NCBI RefSeq assembly: GCF_900112195.1
Contig: NZ_FOKR01000008.1
Span: 106,174 to 170,173, forward strand
Length of the DNA stretch: 64,000 nucleotides
From: Butyrivibrio sp. YAB3001
GTDB taxonomy: Bacteria > Bacillota > Clostridia > Lachnospirales > Lachnospiraceae
Direction of reading: 5' to 3'
Shown here piece after piece: positions 52,502 through 62,092 of the stretch (its first letter is position 1; the number at the start of each line of letters is the position of its first letter). The notes beneath the pieces were generated by a model. It searched no databases and had not been told where the DNA came from. It worked only from the letters and a program-made list of their open reading frames with translations. Both the position numbers and the translations under genes were made by a program.

Positions 52502-54130
52502 ATGGGGAATATCGTAAGTCCGGGCACAATGTCATTTGAAACAGCTATCAATTCTGAAATATATGTTGATAAAACAGGCATGTTAGCCTATTTGAATAGA
52601 GTTATCGGAACAAAACAGCGGTTTGTTTGTGTTTCAAGGCCAAGGCGTTTTGGAAAGACAACTGCGGCTGATATGGTGTGTGCTTATTATGACTATAGCG
52701 TTGGCAGTGCAGCGATTTTTGATAAATATGTAATTTCTGAAGATGAAAGCTTTAAAAAGCATATGAATAAGTATTATGTGATACATATTAATATGCTTGA
52801 TTATATTGGAAAAGAAAAAAATATGTTTCAGCTTCTCCAAAGTGACATATTACATGAATTATATGAAGAAGGAATAATTGAAGAAGGGTATGATAATGGC
52901 AATCTGAAAAAAGCAATTGAAAAGTCTTTTAGCAAAAATGAAAAACAGTTTATTTTTGTAATTGACGAATGGGATTGTATTTTCAGAAATCTTCAGGAAG
53001 AGACAAAGCTTCAAAAAGAGTATCTGGATTTTTTACGTGACCTTCTTAAAGATAACAAAAACATTGCACTTGTTTATATGACAGGAATACTGCCTATTAA
53101 GAAATATGGAGAGCATTCGGCACTCAACATGTTTGACGAGTTTTCAATGGTTGACGCCGGAGAATTATCTGACTATGTGGGTTTTACTGATTATGAGGCT
53201 AAGAACTTATGCGATAAGTATAAAGTTGATTACGCTAAGGTAAAAGAATGGTATGATGGCTATGTCTTAAAATATAAAAAGAGAGAATGTAATAATGGTG
53301 AAATAGTAGGATGGAGAGATTGTTCTGTAAATCTTTACAGTCCGGAATCTGTTGTCAACTGTATGATGAAGGGCGATTTTAAAAATTACTGGAATGCAAC
53401 TGAAACGATAGAAGCTCTGAAAGTTCATATAGAAAGAAACGAAGATGGCCTAAGTGAGATAATAAGTGTTTTAATAAATGGTGGACGATATAAAGTAAAT
53501 ATTAAGAAATATCAGAACGATATGACAACATTTGTAAGCGCTGATGACGTTCTTACATTGCTCATACATCTTGGTTATCTTGGATATGATTCTGAAACAG
53601 AAGAAGTATTTATACCAAATAAAGAAATTCTTGATGAGTATAAGAATTCTGTAGAAAGAAACGGAAAATGGAACAGATTGTTTGCTATATTAAACGATTC
53701 TGAAAGGCTTTTAATAGCCACCTGGGAAAAAGATAGTGAAACAGTAGCAGAATTGCTAGAATATGCGCATGACAGAGCTTCAAATATGACATATAATAGC
53801 GAGGCCGCGCTAAGTTATGCTGTGCAGCTAGCATATTATAGCGCACATAATTACTATACTCTGATACAGGAGTTGGACACCGGAAAGGGATATGCTGATC
53901 TTGTATATATTCCGGCGCCGGAACATCCTGATAAGCCGGCACTTTTAATAGAGCTTAAGTATGATGAAAGTGCCAAGACGGCAATAACTCAGATTGAAAA
54001 GAATAATTACCCGCAAGTACTTGAAGCATACAAAGGAAACCTCATTGTTGTAGGTATTAGCTACGACAAGGATGCCGATAGTAAGAAATATAATTACAAA
54101 CATCATAGCTGTATTATTAAAGAATTATAA
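52502..54130 (+). CDS. AAA-ATPase-like protein with C-terminal PD-(D/E)XK nuclease domain
   Basis: 542 residues. The N-terminal AAA-like domain opens with FETAINSEIYVDKTGMLAYL and the P-loop RPRRFGKTT (46-54), then Walker B FVIDEWD and LVYMTGILPIKKYGEHSALN. The C-terminal ~110 residues have a PD-(D/E)XK nuclease core: Asp in GYADLVYIP (about 463-471) and ELK in ALLIELKY (about 480-487). This architecture is abundant, often in many copies, in anaerobic Firmicutes and Bacteroidetes; the role is unknown, with mobile-element or defence ideas unproven. Single gene with its own promoter region and terminator. Confidence 0.9.
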   Translation: MGNIVSPGTMSFETAINSEIYVDKTGMLAYLNRVIGTKQRFVCVSRPRRFGKTTAADMVCAYYDYSVGSAAIFDKYVISEDESFKKHMNKYYVIHINMLDYIGKEKNMFQLLQSDILHELYEEGIIEEGYDNGNLKKAIEKSFSKNEKQFIFVIDEWDCIFRNLQEETKLQKEYLDFLRDLLKDNKNIALVYMTGILPIKKYGEHSALNMFDEFSMVDAGELSDYVGFTDYEAKNLCDKYKVDYAKVKEWYDGYVLKYKKRECNNGEIVGWRDCSVNLYSPESVVNCMMKGDFKNYWNATETIEALKVHIERNEDGLSEIISVLINGGRYKVNIKKYQNDMTTFVSADDVLTLLIHLGYLGYDSETEEVFIPNKEILDEYKNSVERNGKWNRLFAILNDSERLLIATWEKDSETVAELLEYAHDRASNMTYNSEAALSYAVQLAYYSAHNYYTLIQELDTGKGYADLVYIPAPEHPDKPALLIELKYDESAKTAITQIEKNNYPQVLEAYKGNLIVVGISYDKDADSKKYNYKHHSCIIKEL

Positions 54131-54134
54131 GACG

Positions 54135-54174
54135 CTCCCCAAGGTCATTGATGTGGAATGACCTTGGGGAGTTT
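54135..54174. terminator. Bidirectional terminator between convergent genes
   Basis: A 15-bp perfect stem, CTCCCCAAGGTCATT (54135-54149) with AATGACCTTGGGGAG (54157-54171), lies between the AAA/nuclease gene and tmcAL. T tracts are short on either side. Confidence 0.75.
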
Positions 54175-54183
54175 GCACTTTCA

Positions 54184-55416
54184 TTAAATAATAATCTGTT
54201 TCATACGGTATTCACTCTGTGGAAGAGAGCTGCAGATAAGATTATAGATCTTGCTGGCATAGAGAGTCTCATCCAATAGTCTTTTGCTATTAAAATCAAG
54301 CTGCGAATCAGCCTGTTTCAGATTGCTTATTATAGGAAGAGACGAATTATCTTTTGCTTTTTTTAACGCTACAGTTGCAGCTTTTTTCATTCCAAGAATA
54401 CGAACAAATGAAGTGAAATCATCTTCCTTATACTCATCCATATTTGAAGATGTAATATTCAGTAAAATATGGATGAGATTTCTGCTGATTCGTGAATAGG
54501 TCAGATCTTTAGACTTTAGTGTCATGCAAAAATCATCAAAAGTAGTATATTTTTCCAAGTTTGAAAGGATTTTATTTGAAAAATCCTTTGTGATATCCAA
54601 AAACTTCTCATATCCGTTTTTCTTTTCCTCAAGCAATTTAAACAAAAGAAGCTTTGAAAGTTCGTTCATGTCAGCAAATCTGGCGGAATTATCTTTTAAA
54701 CAATTAAAACACTCTGATGGCATGGAATTTGATATCTCAGAAGACAGACCATGCTTTAAGATATGCGCCCTTATGGCAGTAGCACTACTGAAATTATTTA
54801 TTTCTTCAGACTTATAGTCTTCACCGATTCTTTGTATAGTCAATGGCTTGATACTGCTGTTTCTTAATATGATTGCCTTTATATATTCAATTCCTAAAAT
54901 GTTATTTGATGAGTTTAAGATGTTTGAATAGTGTTCTTTTATTGATGGATCATTTTCCGGATTCAATACGGATAAAAGAGCATCCTGCCTTGCTTTTGCA
55001 AAATTTGAACCTTTCTTTAATGAACTATCCAGTGCAGATTTAAAATCATTGGATTCTTCAGATAAAGTAGTGGCTATTTCTGATAGTGCCACGATATCTC
55101 CGCATTCACTTCCAAAAACAAGTTCATCCACGATGCCAAGTTTGTCAAGAATAGAGACTGCGCCTTTTGCAAAAAACTCAGCGCTTCCTGTACTGTAATA
55201 AATTGGAAGTTCAAGGCATATGTCAGCTCCGCAGGATAAAGCCATCTTTGTCCTTGTGAATTTATCTGTCAGGGCAGGAGCACCTCGCTGAACAAAATCT
55301 CCGCTCATTACAACAATGATATAATCTGCATTTAGCTTTGTTTTGCAATAATCAACCAGATGCAGATGCCCATTATGGAAGGGATTAAATTCAGCTACGA
55401 TACCGACAATTTTCAT
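54184..55416 (-). CDS. tmcAL: tRNA(Met) cytidine acetate ligase
   Basis: 410 residues, the family's usual length. Uses ATP and acetate to make N4-acetylcytidine at the wobble base of elongator tRNA-Met. Nucleotidyltransferase HxGH motif as HNGH at 14-17, followed by VVMSGDFVQRGAPALTDKF and GADICLELPIYYSTGSAEFFA, all typical of TmcAL/YlbM. It is divergent from ackA, the neighbour seen in many Clostridia, which makes sense because both handle acetate. There is no clear ribosome site, and a cre-like element lies only 5 bases before its ATG. Confidence 0.93.
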   Translation of the reverse strand: MKIVGIVAEFNPFHNGHLHLVDYCKTKLNADYIIVVMSGDFVQRGAPALTDKFTRTKMALSCGADICLELPIYYSTGSAEFFAKGAVSILDKLGIVDELVFGSECGDIVALSEIATTLSEESNDFKSALDSSLKKGSNFAKARQDALLSVLNPENDPSIKEHYSNILNSSNNILGIEYIKAIILRNSSIKPLTIQRIGEDYKSEEINNFSSATAIRAHILKHGLSSEISNSMPSECFNCLKDNSARFADMNELSKLLLFKLLEEKKNGYEKFLDITKDFSNKILSNLEKYTTFDDFCMTLKSKDLTYSRISRNLIHILLNITSSNMDEYKEDDFTSFVRILGMKKAATVALKKAKDNSSLPIISNLKQADSQLDFNSKRLLDETLYASKIYNLICSSLPQSEYRMKQIII

Positions 55417-55420
55417 AAAA

Positions 55421-55434
55421 TGTAAACGCTTTCA
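55421..55434 (+). promoter_or_regulatory. cre site (CcpA operator) between tmcAL and ackA
   Basis: TGTAAACGCTTTCA fits the catabolite-responsive element consensus TGWAANCGNTNWCA at every position. It is about 58 bases upstream of the likely ackA -10 (TATAAT 55493-55498), where CcpA usually activates, and lies in the tmcAL leader, where it would repress. Confidence 0.75.
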
Positions 55435-55559
55435 TTTTTTACTGATTTTTGTACAATTTTTTCCTTGCGAATATATTTATCACTGTTACAATTATAATGG
55501 TATGGTCTTTATTAAGTCAAAAATTACTATTCACATATTTAAAAGAAAGAAGGTTTTTT

Positions 55560-56753
55560 ATGAAAATTCTCGTTATTAATTGTGGAAGTTCATCTCTTAA
55601 ATTCCAGCTTATCGATTCAGAGACAGAGGCAGTTATCTGTAAAGGCTTATGTGAGAGAATCGGGATCGATGGAAGTCAGATAGTTTATACTCCTTCAGGA
55701 AAAGATAAGATTACTATAGCAGAGCCTATGCCTGATCATAACAGAGCTATCGAGATGGTCATTGAGGCTCTTACAAACAGTGAAAATGGTGTAGTTTCTC
55801 TTGAAGAAATCGGAGCTGTTGGTCATCGTATTGTTCATGGCGGAGAGAAATTTACAAAGTCAGTTATAATTGATGATGAAGTTATTAAGGCAATTGAAGA
55901 AGTAAGCGACCTTGCACCTCTTCATAATCCTGCAAACCTCATTGGCATCAGAGCTTGCCAGAAGGTTATGCCCGGGGTTCCTATGGTTGCAGTATTTGAT
56001 ACAGCTTTCCATCAGACAATGCCTGAGAATGCTTATCTCTACGGACTTCCATATACATACTATGAGAAGTATGGCATCAGAAGATATGGTTTCCACGGTA
56101 CAAGCCATTCATATGTAAGCAAGCGCGCTGCTGAGATTCTTGGAAAAGATGCAAAGGACCTCAAGATGATCGTATGTCACCTTGGAAATGGTGCTTCAGT
56201 ATCAGCAGTTGATGGCGGCAAGTGTGTAGATACTTCCATGGGACTTACTCCTCTTGAAGGACTTATCATGGGAACAAGAACAGGTGACATTGACCCATCT
56301 GTTGTAGAATTCATCATGAAAAAAGAGAATTCATCAGTAGCAGACGTTACAAATCTTCTTAATAAGAAGTCTGGTGTATTTGGCCTTTCTGATGAACTTT
56401 CTTCTGATTTCAGAGATCTTGAAGATGGATATGTAGGCGGACATGCAGGTGCAAAGCGAGCTGTTGATGCATTTGTTTACAGAGTAGTTAAGTATATCGG
56501 CGCTTATACAGCTGCAATGGGTAGAGTAGATGCTATCTGCTTTACAGCCGGTGTTGGTGAGAACAGCGGATTTGTTCGCAAACTTATCTGTGAAAAGCTT
56601 GCATTTATCGGAGCAACAGTAAATGATGAAGCTAACAAGGTACGTGGAAAAGAACAGATTATTTCCGGTGATGACAGTAAAGTAACTCTTATGGTAGTTC
56701 CTACAAATGAGGAACTTGCTATTGCAAGAGATACATACGCACTTTGCAAATAA
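55560..56753 (+). CDS. ackA: Acetate kinase
   Basis: 397 residues, standard length. Converts acetyl phosphate and ADP to acetate and ATP. ASKHA fold with family signatures VINCGSSSLKFQL at the start and FHGTSHSYVS in the middle, catalytic Arg in HRIVHGGE, and MGTRTGDIDP. AAAGAAGG sets ATG 55560; the open frame upstream is promoter. Phosphotransacetylase (pta) is not adjacent. Restricted, high-expression codon use. Likely activated through the cre site upstream. Confidence 0.96.
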   Translation: MKILVINCGSSSLKFQLIDSETEAVICKGLCERIGIDGSQIVYTPSGKDKITIAEPMPDHNRAIEMVIEALTNSENGVVSLEEIGAVGHRIVHGGEKFTKSVIIDDEVIKAIEEVSDLAPLHNPANLIGIRACQKVMPGVPMVAVFDTAFHQTMPENAYLYGLPYTYYEKYGIRRYGFHGTSHSYVSKRAAEILGKDAKDLKMIVCHLGNGASVSAVDGGKCVDTSMGLTPLEGLIMGTRTGDIDPSVVEFIMKKENSSVADVTNLLNKKSGVFGLSDELSSDFRDLEDGYVGGHAGAKRAVDAFVYRVVKYIGAYTAAMGRVDAICFTAGVGENSGFVRKLICEKLAFIGATVNDEANKVRGKEQIISGDDSKVTLMVVPTNEELAIARDTYALCK

Positions 56754-56873
56754 AGAGTTCAAAGTAATTCTTTATTCTGGAGTTTTTGGTATTAAACAGA
56801 TTTATGTTGAATAAACTGCAATGCAAAATTTGCACAAAATAAAACAATTGATTTAATATTATTGAATATCTTG

Positions 56874-56909
56874 AAGAGACAATGTACAATATGTATGTTG
56901 TCTCTTTTA
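56874..56909 (+). terminator. Terminator of ackA
   Basis: AAGAGACAA (56874-56882) pairs with TTGTCTCTT (56898-56906), then TTAAATT. The distance from the ackA stop (about 120 bases) is rather long. Confidence 0.6.
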
Positions 56910-57021
56910 AATTGAATAGGAAAACCCTGATAAATTTAGAGTCATCCTCTATGGATGAGCATGAACAATTTCTTTGTGTTTTACTAAAATATTTTATTTT
57001 TATCAGCTATTAGAGGTGTGT

Positions 57022-57882
57022 ATGAAAGAACTAAACTCCTGTAAAGATGCAATGGCAGCGAGCATGGAGAATAAATATTTTGCCGTTGCTCACTTATACA
57101 AAGATGAGAAAGCAATGGAGATGCATATTCATGATTGTTATGAAGTGTATTATTCTATTTCTGGCGGGAAACAGTTTCTTATAGATAATAAAGTCTATGA
57201 TATTGAGCCGGGAGATCTTTTTCTGATAAATCAATATGATTCTCATTATCTGACTCAGATTGACAAGGAACTTCATGAGAGAATTGTGATAATGATCGAT
57301 CCTGAGTATATGCAGAAGATTTCAAGCCCTGAGACCAATCTTGATGCTTGCTTTCAGAATCGTGGCGAAAAGTTTTCGCATAAAATAAGACTCAATCAGG
57401 AACAGCAGGGACGTTTTTTATATTTTATAAATAAGATAACTACAAGTAATGATTATGGACATGATCTTCTAGAAAAGGCTACTTTTACAGAACTTTTTGT
57501 GATGATCAACAATATCATTATTAATATGAATACCAATAAGACAACTGAGAAAACTACGACCTATAACGAGCAGGTTGATGCGATTCTTTCATATTTAAAT
57601 AATAACATTCAATATCCCATCAGTATTAATGACCTGTCCAAGCATTTTTATATCAGTGAGTCTTATATTTGCAGAATATTCAAGGCTGCAACCGGAACTA
57701 CAATTAATAAATATATGACTGCAAGGAGAATATCTATGGCCAAGTCACTTCTTGCTGATGGCATTGGAGTCAGCGAAGTATGCGATAAGTGCGGTTTTAG
57801 TGATTACAGCAACTTTCTCAAAGCATTCACTAAATCAGTAGGTATTTCCCCAAAGAAATATTCTCAGTATTGCAATAAGTAA
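57022..57882 (+). CDS. AraC-family regulator with cupin sensor
   Basis: 286 residues from ATG 57022 (AGAGGTG upstream). N-terminal cupin-like ligand domain (MHIHDCYEVYYSISGGKQFL, then IEPGDLFLINQYDSHYL) and C-terminal double helix-turn-helix (INDLSKHFYISESYICRIFK, then GVSEVCDKCGFSDYSNFLKAF). This type usually activates sugar-utilisation genes. The downstream GT-C gene begins 70 bases later on the same strand, but no catabolic genes adjoin, so the target is uncertain. Confidence 0.92.
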   Translation: MKELNSCKDAMAASMENKYFAVAHLYKDEKAMEMHIHDCYEVYYSISGGKQFLIDNKVYDIEPGDLFLINQYDSHYLTQIDKELHERIVIMIDPEYMQKISSPETNLDACFQNRGEKFSHKIRLNQEQQGRFLYFINKITTSNDYGHDLLEKATFTELFVMINNIIINMNTNKTTEKTTTYNEQVDAILSYLNNNIQYPISINDLSKHFYISESYICRIFKAATGTTINKYMTARRISMAKSLLADGIGVSEVCDKCGFSDYSNFLKAFTKSVGISPKKYSQYCNK

Positions 57883-57952
57883 GGATGTTGTCAGTAGCCC
57901 CGCGTTGATATACAATAGTGAATTGAAAATGAATTGTTGGGACGGGGAATTT

Positions 57953-59629
57953 ATGCGAATTATCGATTACTATAATTATATATGCATGGCTGCATTCATC
58001 CTTATGGCTGGTGCAGCCATTTTTATGAAAAGAAAAGATAAAGAGATAAGGCTTAATGATAGAATTACAAATATTCTATTGATTCTTATTATTCTTGTAG
58101 CTGCTGTAATAAGGATTTTCAGACTCGATAGCATTCCGCTTGGACTTCAGCAGGATGAAGCTTCAATTGGTTATGAGGCCTATATTCTTGCAAATTTTGG
58201 AATCGACAGAAATGGCTATTCATGGCCTATTTATCCTATTACATGGGGATGCGGTGGAGGAAGCCCGCTTCTTATATATCTTAATGTTATTTCAATCAAA
58301 CTCTTTGGAACAGGTATTTTTAAATTGAGGCTAATACCTGCAATTTGTGGAGTTATGACTGTCTTTCTTTTTTATCTTTCACTTAGAATATCGTTTGAAA
58401 ATAATAAGAATAAGAATGCAATAGCTCTTTTTGGAGCGGCATTTCTTGCTGTTTGTCCATGGCACGTTATATTGTCAAGATGGAGTCTTGATTGCAATAT
58501 CATGCCTTTTAATATGATGCTTGGACTATACTTGTTCTTAATTGCACACAAAAAGAAAAGTACTGTGCTTTATTGCCTGAGTTCTGCTGCTTTTGCTGTG
58601 TGCATGTACAGTTATGGCGCTGCCACGATTGTTATTCCGGTTTTTCTTGTGCTGTTTAGCACTTATTGTTTGGTAAAAAAAGAAATTAGTGTAAATCAGC
58701 TTGTTTTGGCGATTATTGTATTTGTTGTTGTATTTGCTCCATTGTTATGGTTTTATAGTGTCAATTATCTGGGAGTTCCTGAGTTTATTTCTGAAGTCTT
58801 TTGCGTAAATAGATTTACAGCTGACAGAACAGGAGAAGCGCTTGTTCCAATAGATTCTTTGCCCACGACTATTATCAGAAATTTAAAATCAATGCTTCTT
58901 TCCATTACAATTGGAGATGAGAGCCATACTTTGATGCATTTTTTTCCGGGGTATGGAACATTATATAAGTTCACATTTCCGATAACATTTTTGGGATTAT
59001 TTCTTGTGATAAAAAGAAAATTTAAAATATTTTCAGATGCATTGTTTACAGCATTTCTTTTTGCATGCACTGTTCTAAACATGATAATTGTTCCCGACAC
59101 CAGCAGAATGGTCATGATGTTTATTCCATTTATTTACTTTTTAGTGATAGGAATGGAATTTGTTATTGATAAATCACACAAGCTTTTTGTGGTGGCTGCT
59201 TTACTGCTGATGTTTGCAGCAATTTCTTTTTCTAAGGATTATTTTATGCAATATAGCACATATGCAACCAGTATCTTTATGCCTGGTTATGGCGAAGCAA
59301 TAAAAAGAGCATACGAAATAACAGGAGATGATAATACAATTTATTCTACTTATGATGGTTTGTCGGCTCCGTTTATGCTAGCGCTTTATTACAATGAATA
59401 CGATCCTTACAAATTTATAGACTCAGTTGTTTATAAGGACGAAAAAGCGGAATTTCGTATAGCTGAGAGCTTTGGCAATTTCATTTTTTCTTTGCCTGAA
59501 GATATAAATGCTGATGGTTATATCAAAGATGTATTTGTGCTTTCAAGTAATGATCTGAGTTTGCTTTCAGATGCTTCTTTGTACAACGTCGAAGACTATT
59601 GTGGCTATCATGTTGTCTATAAAAAATGA
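57953..59629 (+). CDS. GT-C-type membrane glycosyltransferase (PMT/ArnT-like)
   Basis: 558 residues with about 11-12 membrane segments. The first outer loop begins after an RIFRLDSIPLGLQQDEASIG segment: the DE pair matches the catalytic acidic motif of the PMT/ArnT/GT39-83 group, which move sugars from lipid-linked donors to acceptors outside the membrane. A ~130-residue soluble C-terminal tail follows the last helix. GGGGA supports ATG 57953. The neighbouring lectin-like secreted proteins could be substrates, but that is speculation. Confidence 0.82.
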   Translation: MRIIDYYNYICMAAFILMAGAAIFMKRKDKEIRLNDRITNILLILIILVAAVIRIFRLDSIPLGLQQDEASIGYEAYILANFGIDRNGYSWPIYPITWGCGGGSPLLIYLNVISIKLFGTGIFKLRLIPAICGVMTVFLFYLSLRISFENNKNKNAIALFGAAFLAVCPWHVILSRWSLDCNIMPFNMMLGLYLFLIAHKKKSTVLYCLSSAAFAVCMYSYGAATIVIPVFLVLFSTYCLVKKEISVNQLVLAIIVFVVVFAPLLWFYSVNYLGVPEFISEVFCVNRFTADRTGEALVPIDSLPTTIIRNLKSMLLSITIGDESHTLMHFFPGYGTLYKFTFPITFLGLFLVIKRKFKIFSDALFTAFLFACTVLNMIIVPDTSRMVMMFIPFIYFLVIGMEFVIDKSHKLFVVAALLLMFAAISFSKDYFMQYSTYATSIFMPGYGEAIKRAYEITGDDNTIYSTYDGLSAPFMLALYYNEYDPYKFIDSVVYKDEKAEFRIAESFGNFIFSLPEDINADGYIKDVFVLSSNDLSLLSDASLYNVEDYCGYHVVYKK

Positions 59630-59695
59630 GTTGTAAATGGATATGAAAATTCATTTTATTACTTGTTAAATTTTTGAAATAAATGATCAAATTTA

Positions 59696-59725
59696 TTGCT
59701 TCGTATATATGCACAATGGTATAAT
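59696..59725 (+). promoter_or_regulatory. Promoter of lectin-like paralog 1
   Basis: TTGCTT (59696-59701), 18 bases, TATAAT (59720-59725), then a CCCGAAAAAGC leader block echoed in copies 2 and 3. Confidence 0.6.
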
Positions 59726-59798
59726 TTTACCCGAAAAAGCTCAAAAAATATCTAGTTTGTCGTTAAAATTTTGAGTGAGATAGGAGGAAAGTGTATCA

Positions 59799-60830
59799 AT
59801 GAAGAATGTATTAAAAAGAGTTGTGACAATTCTATTGTCAGTGGCGTTGTTAATGTGTATTTTGCCGGCTCAGACAGCTAAGGCATCCACATTTAAGATT
59901 CCAAGCAACGCAAAGCCTTTTAATGGGCATTATTACAAATTGTACCATGTTGAAGATTATATAACATGGGATAAGGCACAACAGCAATGTGTATCTATGG
60001 GCGGACATCTTGTAACTATTACGTCACTCAAGGAAGACACCTTTATAGAAAATCAACTTTTTACTGAAAAAGGCGTATATGAATGGTGCTTTATTGGAGC
60101 TTATTCAAATGGTGATACTTGGAGATGGGTTACTAATGAGAAGTTTTCTTATACTCCTTATAGCGGATGGCCAGTAGCTGGAAGTAATCGTATTTGTGTA
60201 AAAAATACAAATTCTGGAAAGTTTGATTATTGGAATAAAGGACATGAGTTCAAGTATTATATTTGCGAGTGGGATACATCTACAGCTAATATCCTTCCGG
60301 ATCAGGTTAATCTTACAAGTGTTAAGAAAGCTAGCTATAGGTCAATCAATGTTGCATGGAATAAAGTTTCCGGTGCAAAGGGCTACGCTGTTTATATGAA
60401 GCAGGATAAGGGTGAATACAAGAAAGTTGCAGATATTACAGACCCTTCAATAACAACATTCACCGCGACAGGTCTTACAGGTGGAAGCACATATACTTTC
60501 TGCGTAAGAGCATTCAAGTATATTTTTGGAGAGAAATCTTATGGTGATCTTTCATTTGAAAAGAGTGCCAAGATTGGTCTTGTAAAGGCTGCAAGTGTTA
60601 AGCTTAATGTTACATCCAAGAGCATTGCAAAGGGTAAATCATTTACTCTTAAAGCAACTGAAACATCTGTTGATGCTAATGAACCAATCATTTGGAAGAG
60701 CAGCAATACAAAAGTTGCCAAGGTTTCATCAACCGGTAAGGTAACTGCAGTTGGTAAAGGAACTGCTAAGATCACAGCAACAACAAAATCTACAAAGAAG
60801 ACAGCAACATGTAAGGTTACTGTAAAGTAA
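59799..60830 (+). CDS. Secreted C-type-lectin-like/FnIII/Big2 protein, paralog 1
   Basis: 343 residues. Signal peptide with cleavage likely after AKA29. C-type-lectin-like domain (about 43-158): HYYKLY opening, W-x-x-A-x-x-x-C, GGHLVTI, IGAY, WRWVTNE, and the closing ICEWD with paired Cys. Fibronectin type III domain about 167-262 (ILPDQVNLTSV, SGAKGYAVYMK) and bacterial Ig-like Big2 about 265-343 (IIWKSSNTKVAKVSSTGKVT). No cell-wall anchor, so it is released or held by contacts. The classical EPN/WND calcium-sugar motifs are absent, so the binding target may not be a simple sugar. First of three tandem paralogs; AGGAGG upstream. Confidence 0.9.
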   Translation: MKNVLKRVVTILLSVALLMCILPAQTAKASTFKIPSNAKPFNGHYYKLYHVEDYITWDKAQQQCVSMGGHLVTITSLKEDTFIENQLFTEKGVYEWCFIGAYSNGDTWRWVTNEKFSYTPYSGWPVAGSNRICVKNTNSGKFDYWNKGHEFKYYICEWDTSTANILPDQVNLTSVKKASYRSINVAWNKVSGAKGYAVYMKQDKGEYKKVADITDPSITTFTATGLTGGSTYTFCVRAFKYIFGEKSYGDLSFEKSAKIGLVKAASVKLNVTSKSIAKGKSFTLKATETSVDANEPIIWKSSNTKVAKVSSTGKVTAVGKGTAKITATTKSTKKTATCKVTVK

Positions 60831-60845
60831 TATCATATTATTATG

Positions 60846-60891
60846 AAAATGGAGAAAACTGTTAGTGAAACAGAGTTTCTCCATTTTTTTG
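60846..60891 (+). terminator. Terminator of paralog 1
   Basis: AAAATGGAGAAAACT pairs with AGTTTCTCCATTTT and T's follow. The sequence, loop included, is almost identical to the terminator after paralog 2 (62093-62137). Confidence 0.88.
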
Positions 60892-60936
60892 CAATCTTTG
60901 CTTATTCATAATAAAAGGCTTCAACATATATGTGAA

Positions 60937-60965
60937 TTGTCGGTATATTTGGCAAATGTTATAAT
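60937..60965 (+). promoter_or_regulatory. Promoter of lectin-like paralog 2
   Basis: TTGTCG (60937-60942), 17 bases, TATAAT (60960-60965) with extended TG. The downstream AATTCACG is shared with paralog 3. Confidence 0.75.
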
Positions 60966-61048
60966 AATTCACGTTAAAGAACTCGAAAACACGCGTGTTT
61001 TTGCTAATGTGATAATTATCGGGGTGAACAAGGAGGGAAAGGTATCAA

Positions 61049-62077
61049 ATGAAAAAAGTATTACAAAGATTCGGGGGAGTTTTACTAGCAATGGCATTAC
61101 TTATGTGTATTTTGCCGGCACAGACAGCTGAGGCGTCCACGTTTAAAATACCAAGCGATGCAAAGCCTTTTAATGGGCATTATTACAAATTATATAGTTA
61201 TGAGAATGGTATGGAATGGACAAAAGCTCAGCAGTTATGTGAGTCATTGGGCGGACATCTTGTAACAATCACTTCATCAAAAGAAGAAACATTTATAGAG
61301 ACTCTTCCAGGTAAAGATTCAAATTTTTATTGGTATTTTATTGGAGCTTATTGCAAAGATTCTGAATGGAAATGGGTTACAAATGAAAAAACAACTTATA
61401 AGCCGGGCGAAGACTGGCCATCAACAGGTTTAAATTTATACTGTCTGAAAAGCTCTCAGAGAGGTGAGTTGAATTATTGTGATAGTTATTTCGCAGTCAA
61501 TGCTTATGTTTGCGAGTGGGATACATCTACTGAAGATATTTTGCCGGACCAGGTTACACTTACAAGTGTGAAGAAAGCCAGCTATAAGTCAATTAATGCT
61601 TCTTGGAAAAAGGTTTCTGGAGCAAAAGGCTATGCTGTATATATGAAGCAGGATAAAGGCGAATATAAGAAGGTTGCAGACATTGCAGATCCTTCAATAA
61701 CTACATTTACTTTTAATAATCTTACCGGTGGAAGCACATATTGTTTTCGTGTAAGAGCTTATAAAATGATTTATGGGGAAAAATCTTTCGGTGAGCTTTC
61801 TTATCCTAAGAGTGTTAAGCTTGGTCTTGTAAAAGCTGCAAGTGTTAGACTTAATGTGAAGGCTAAGGTGATGAATAAGGGAAAATCATTCACATTAAAG
61901 GCAACAGAAACATCTACTGATGCCAATGAACCAATAGTATGGAAGAGCAGCAATACAAAGGTTGCCAAGGTTTCATCAACAGGTAAGGTAACAGCTGTAG
62001 GAAAAGGAACAGCTAAGATTACAGCAATAACAAAATCTACAAAGAAGACAGCAACATGTAAGGTTACTGTAAAGTAA
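61049..62077 (+). CDS. Secreted C-type-lectin-like/FnIII/Big2 protein, paralog 2
   Basis: 342 residues with the same architecture as paralog 1: signal peptide cut after AEA, lectin-like domain, FnIII and Big2. Signal peptide, lectin start, FnIII and Big2 are near-identical to the neighbours. The lectin centre (GKDSNFYWYFIGAYCKDSEW, then GLNLYCLKSSQRGELNYCDS) differs strongly and contains additional Cys residues. FnIII matches paralog 3 more closely (YKMIYGEKSFGELSY), while the 3' end and terminator match paralog 1, giving a mosaic. AGGAGG precedes the ATG. Confidence 0.9.
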   Translation: MKKVLQRFGGVLLAMALLMCILPAQTAEASTFKIPSDAKPFNGHYYKLYSYENGMEWTKAQQLCESLGGHLVTITSSKEETFIETLPGKDSNFYWYFIGAYCKDSEWKWVTNEKTTYKPGEDWPSTGLNLYCLKSSQRGELNYCDSYFAVNAYVCEWDTSTEDILPDQVTLTSVKKASYKSINASWKKVSGAKGYAVYMKQDKGEYKKVADIADPSITTFTFNNLTGGSTYCFRVRAYKMIYGEKSFGELSYPKSVKLGLVKAASVRLNVKAKVMNKGKSFTLKATETSTDANEPIVWKSSNTKVAKVSSTGKVTAVGKGTAKITAITKSTKKTATCKVTVK

Positions 62078-62092
62078 TATCATAAGATTATG

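Noticed and set aside
52502..54130. Defence island around the AAA/PD-(D/E)XK protein
   Set aside because: Only this single gene of a very common multi-copy family is present; no restriction, toxin-antitoxin or phage genes adjoin it.
60865..61131. Small open frame overlapping the start of paralog 2
   Set aside because: It starts in the terminator of paralog 1, has no ribosome site and runs through the paralog 2 promoter and signal peptide in another frame.
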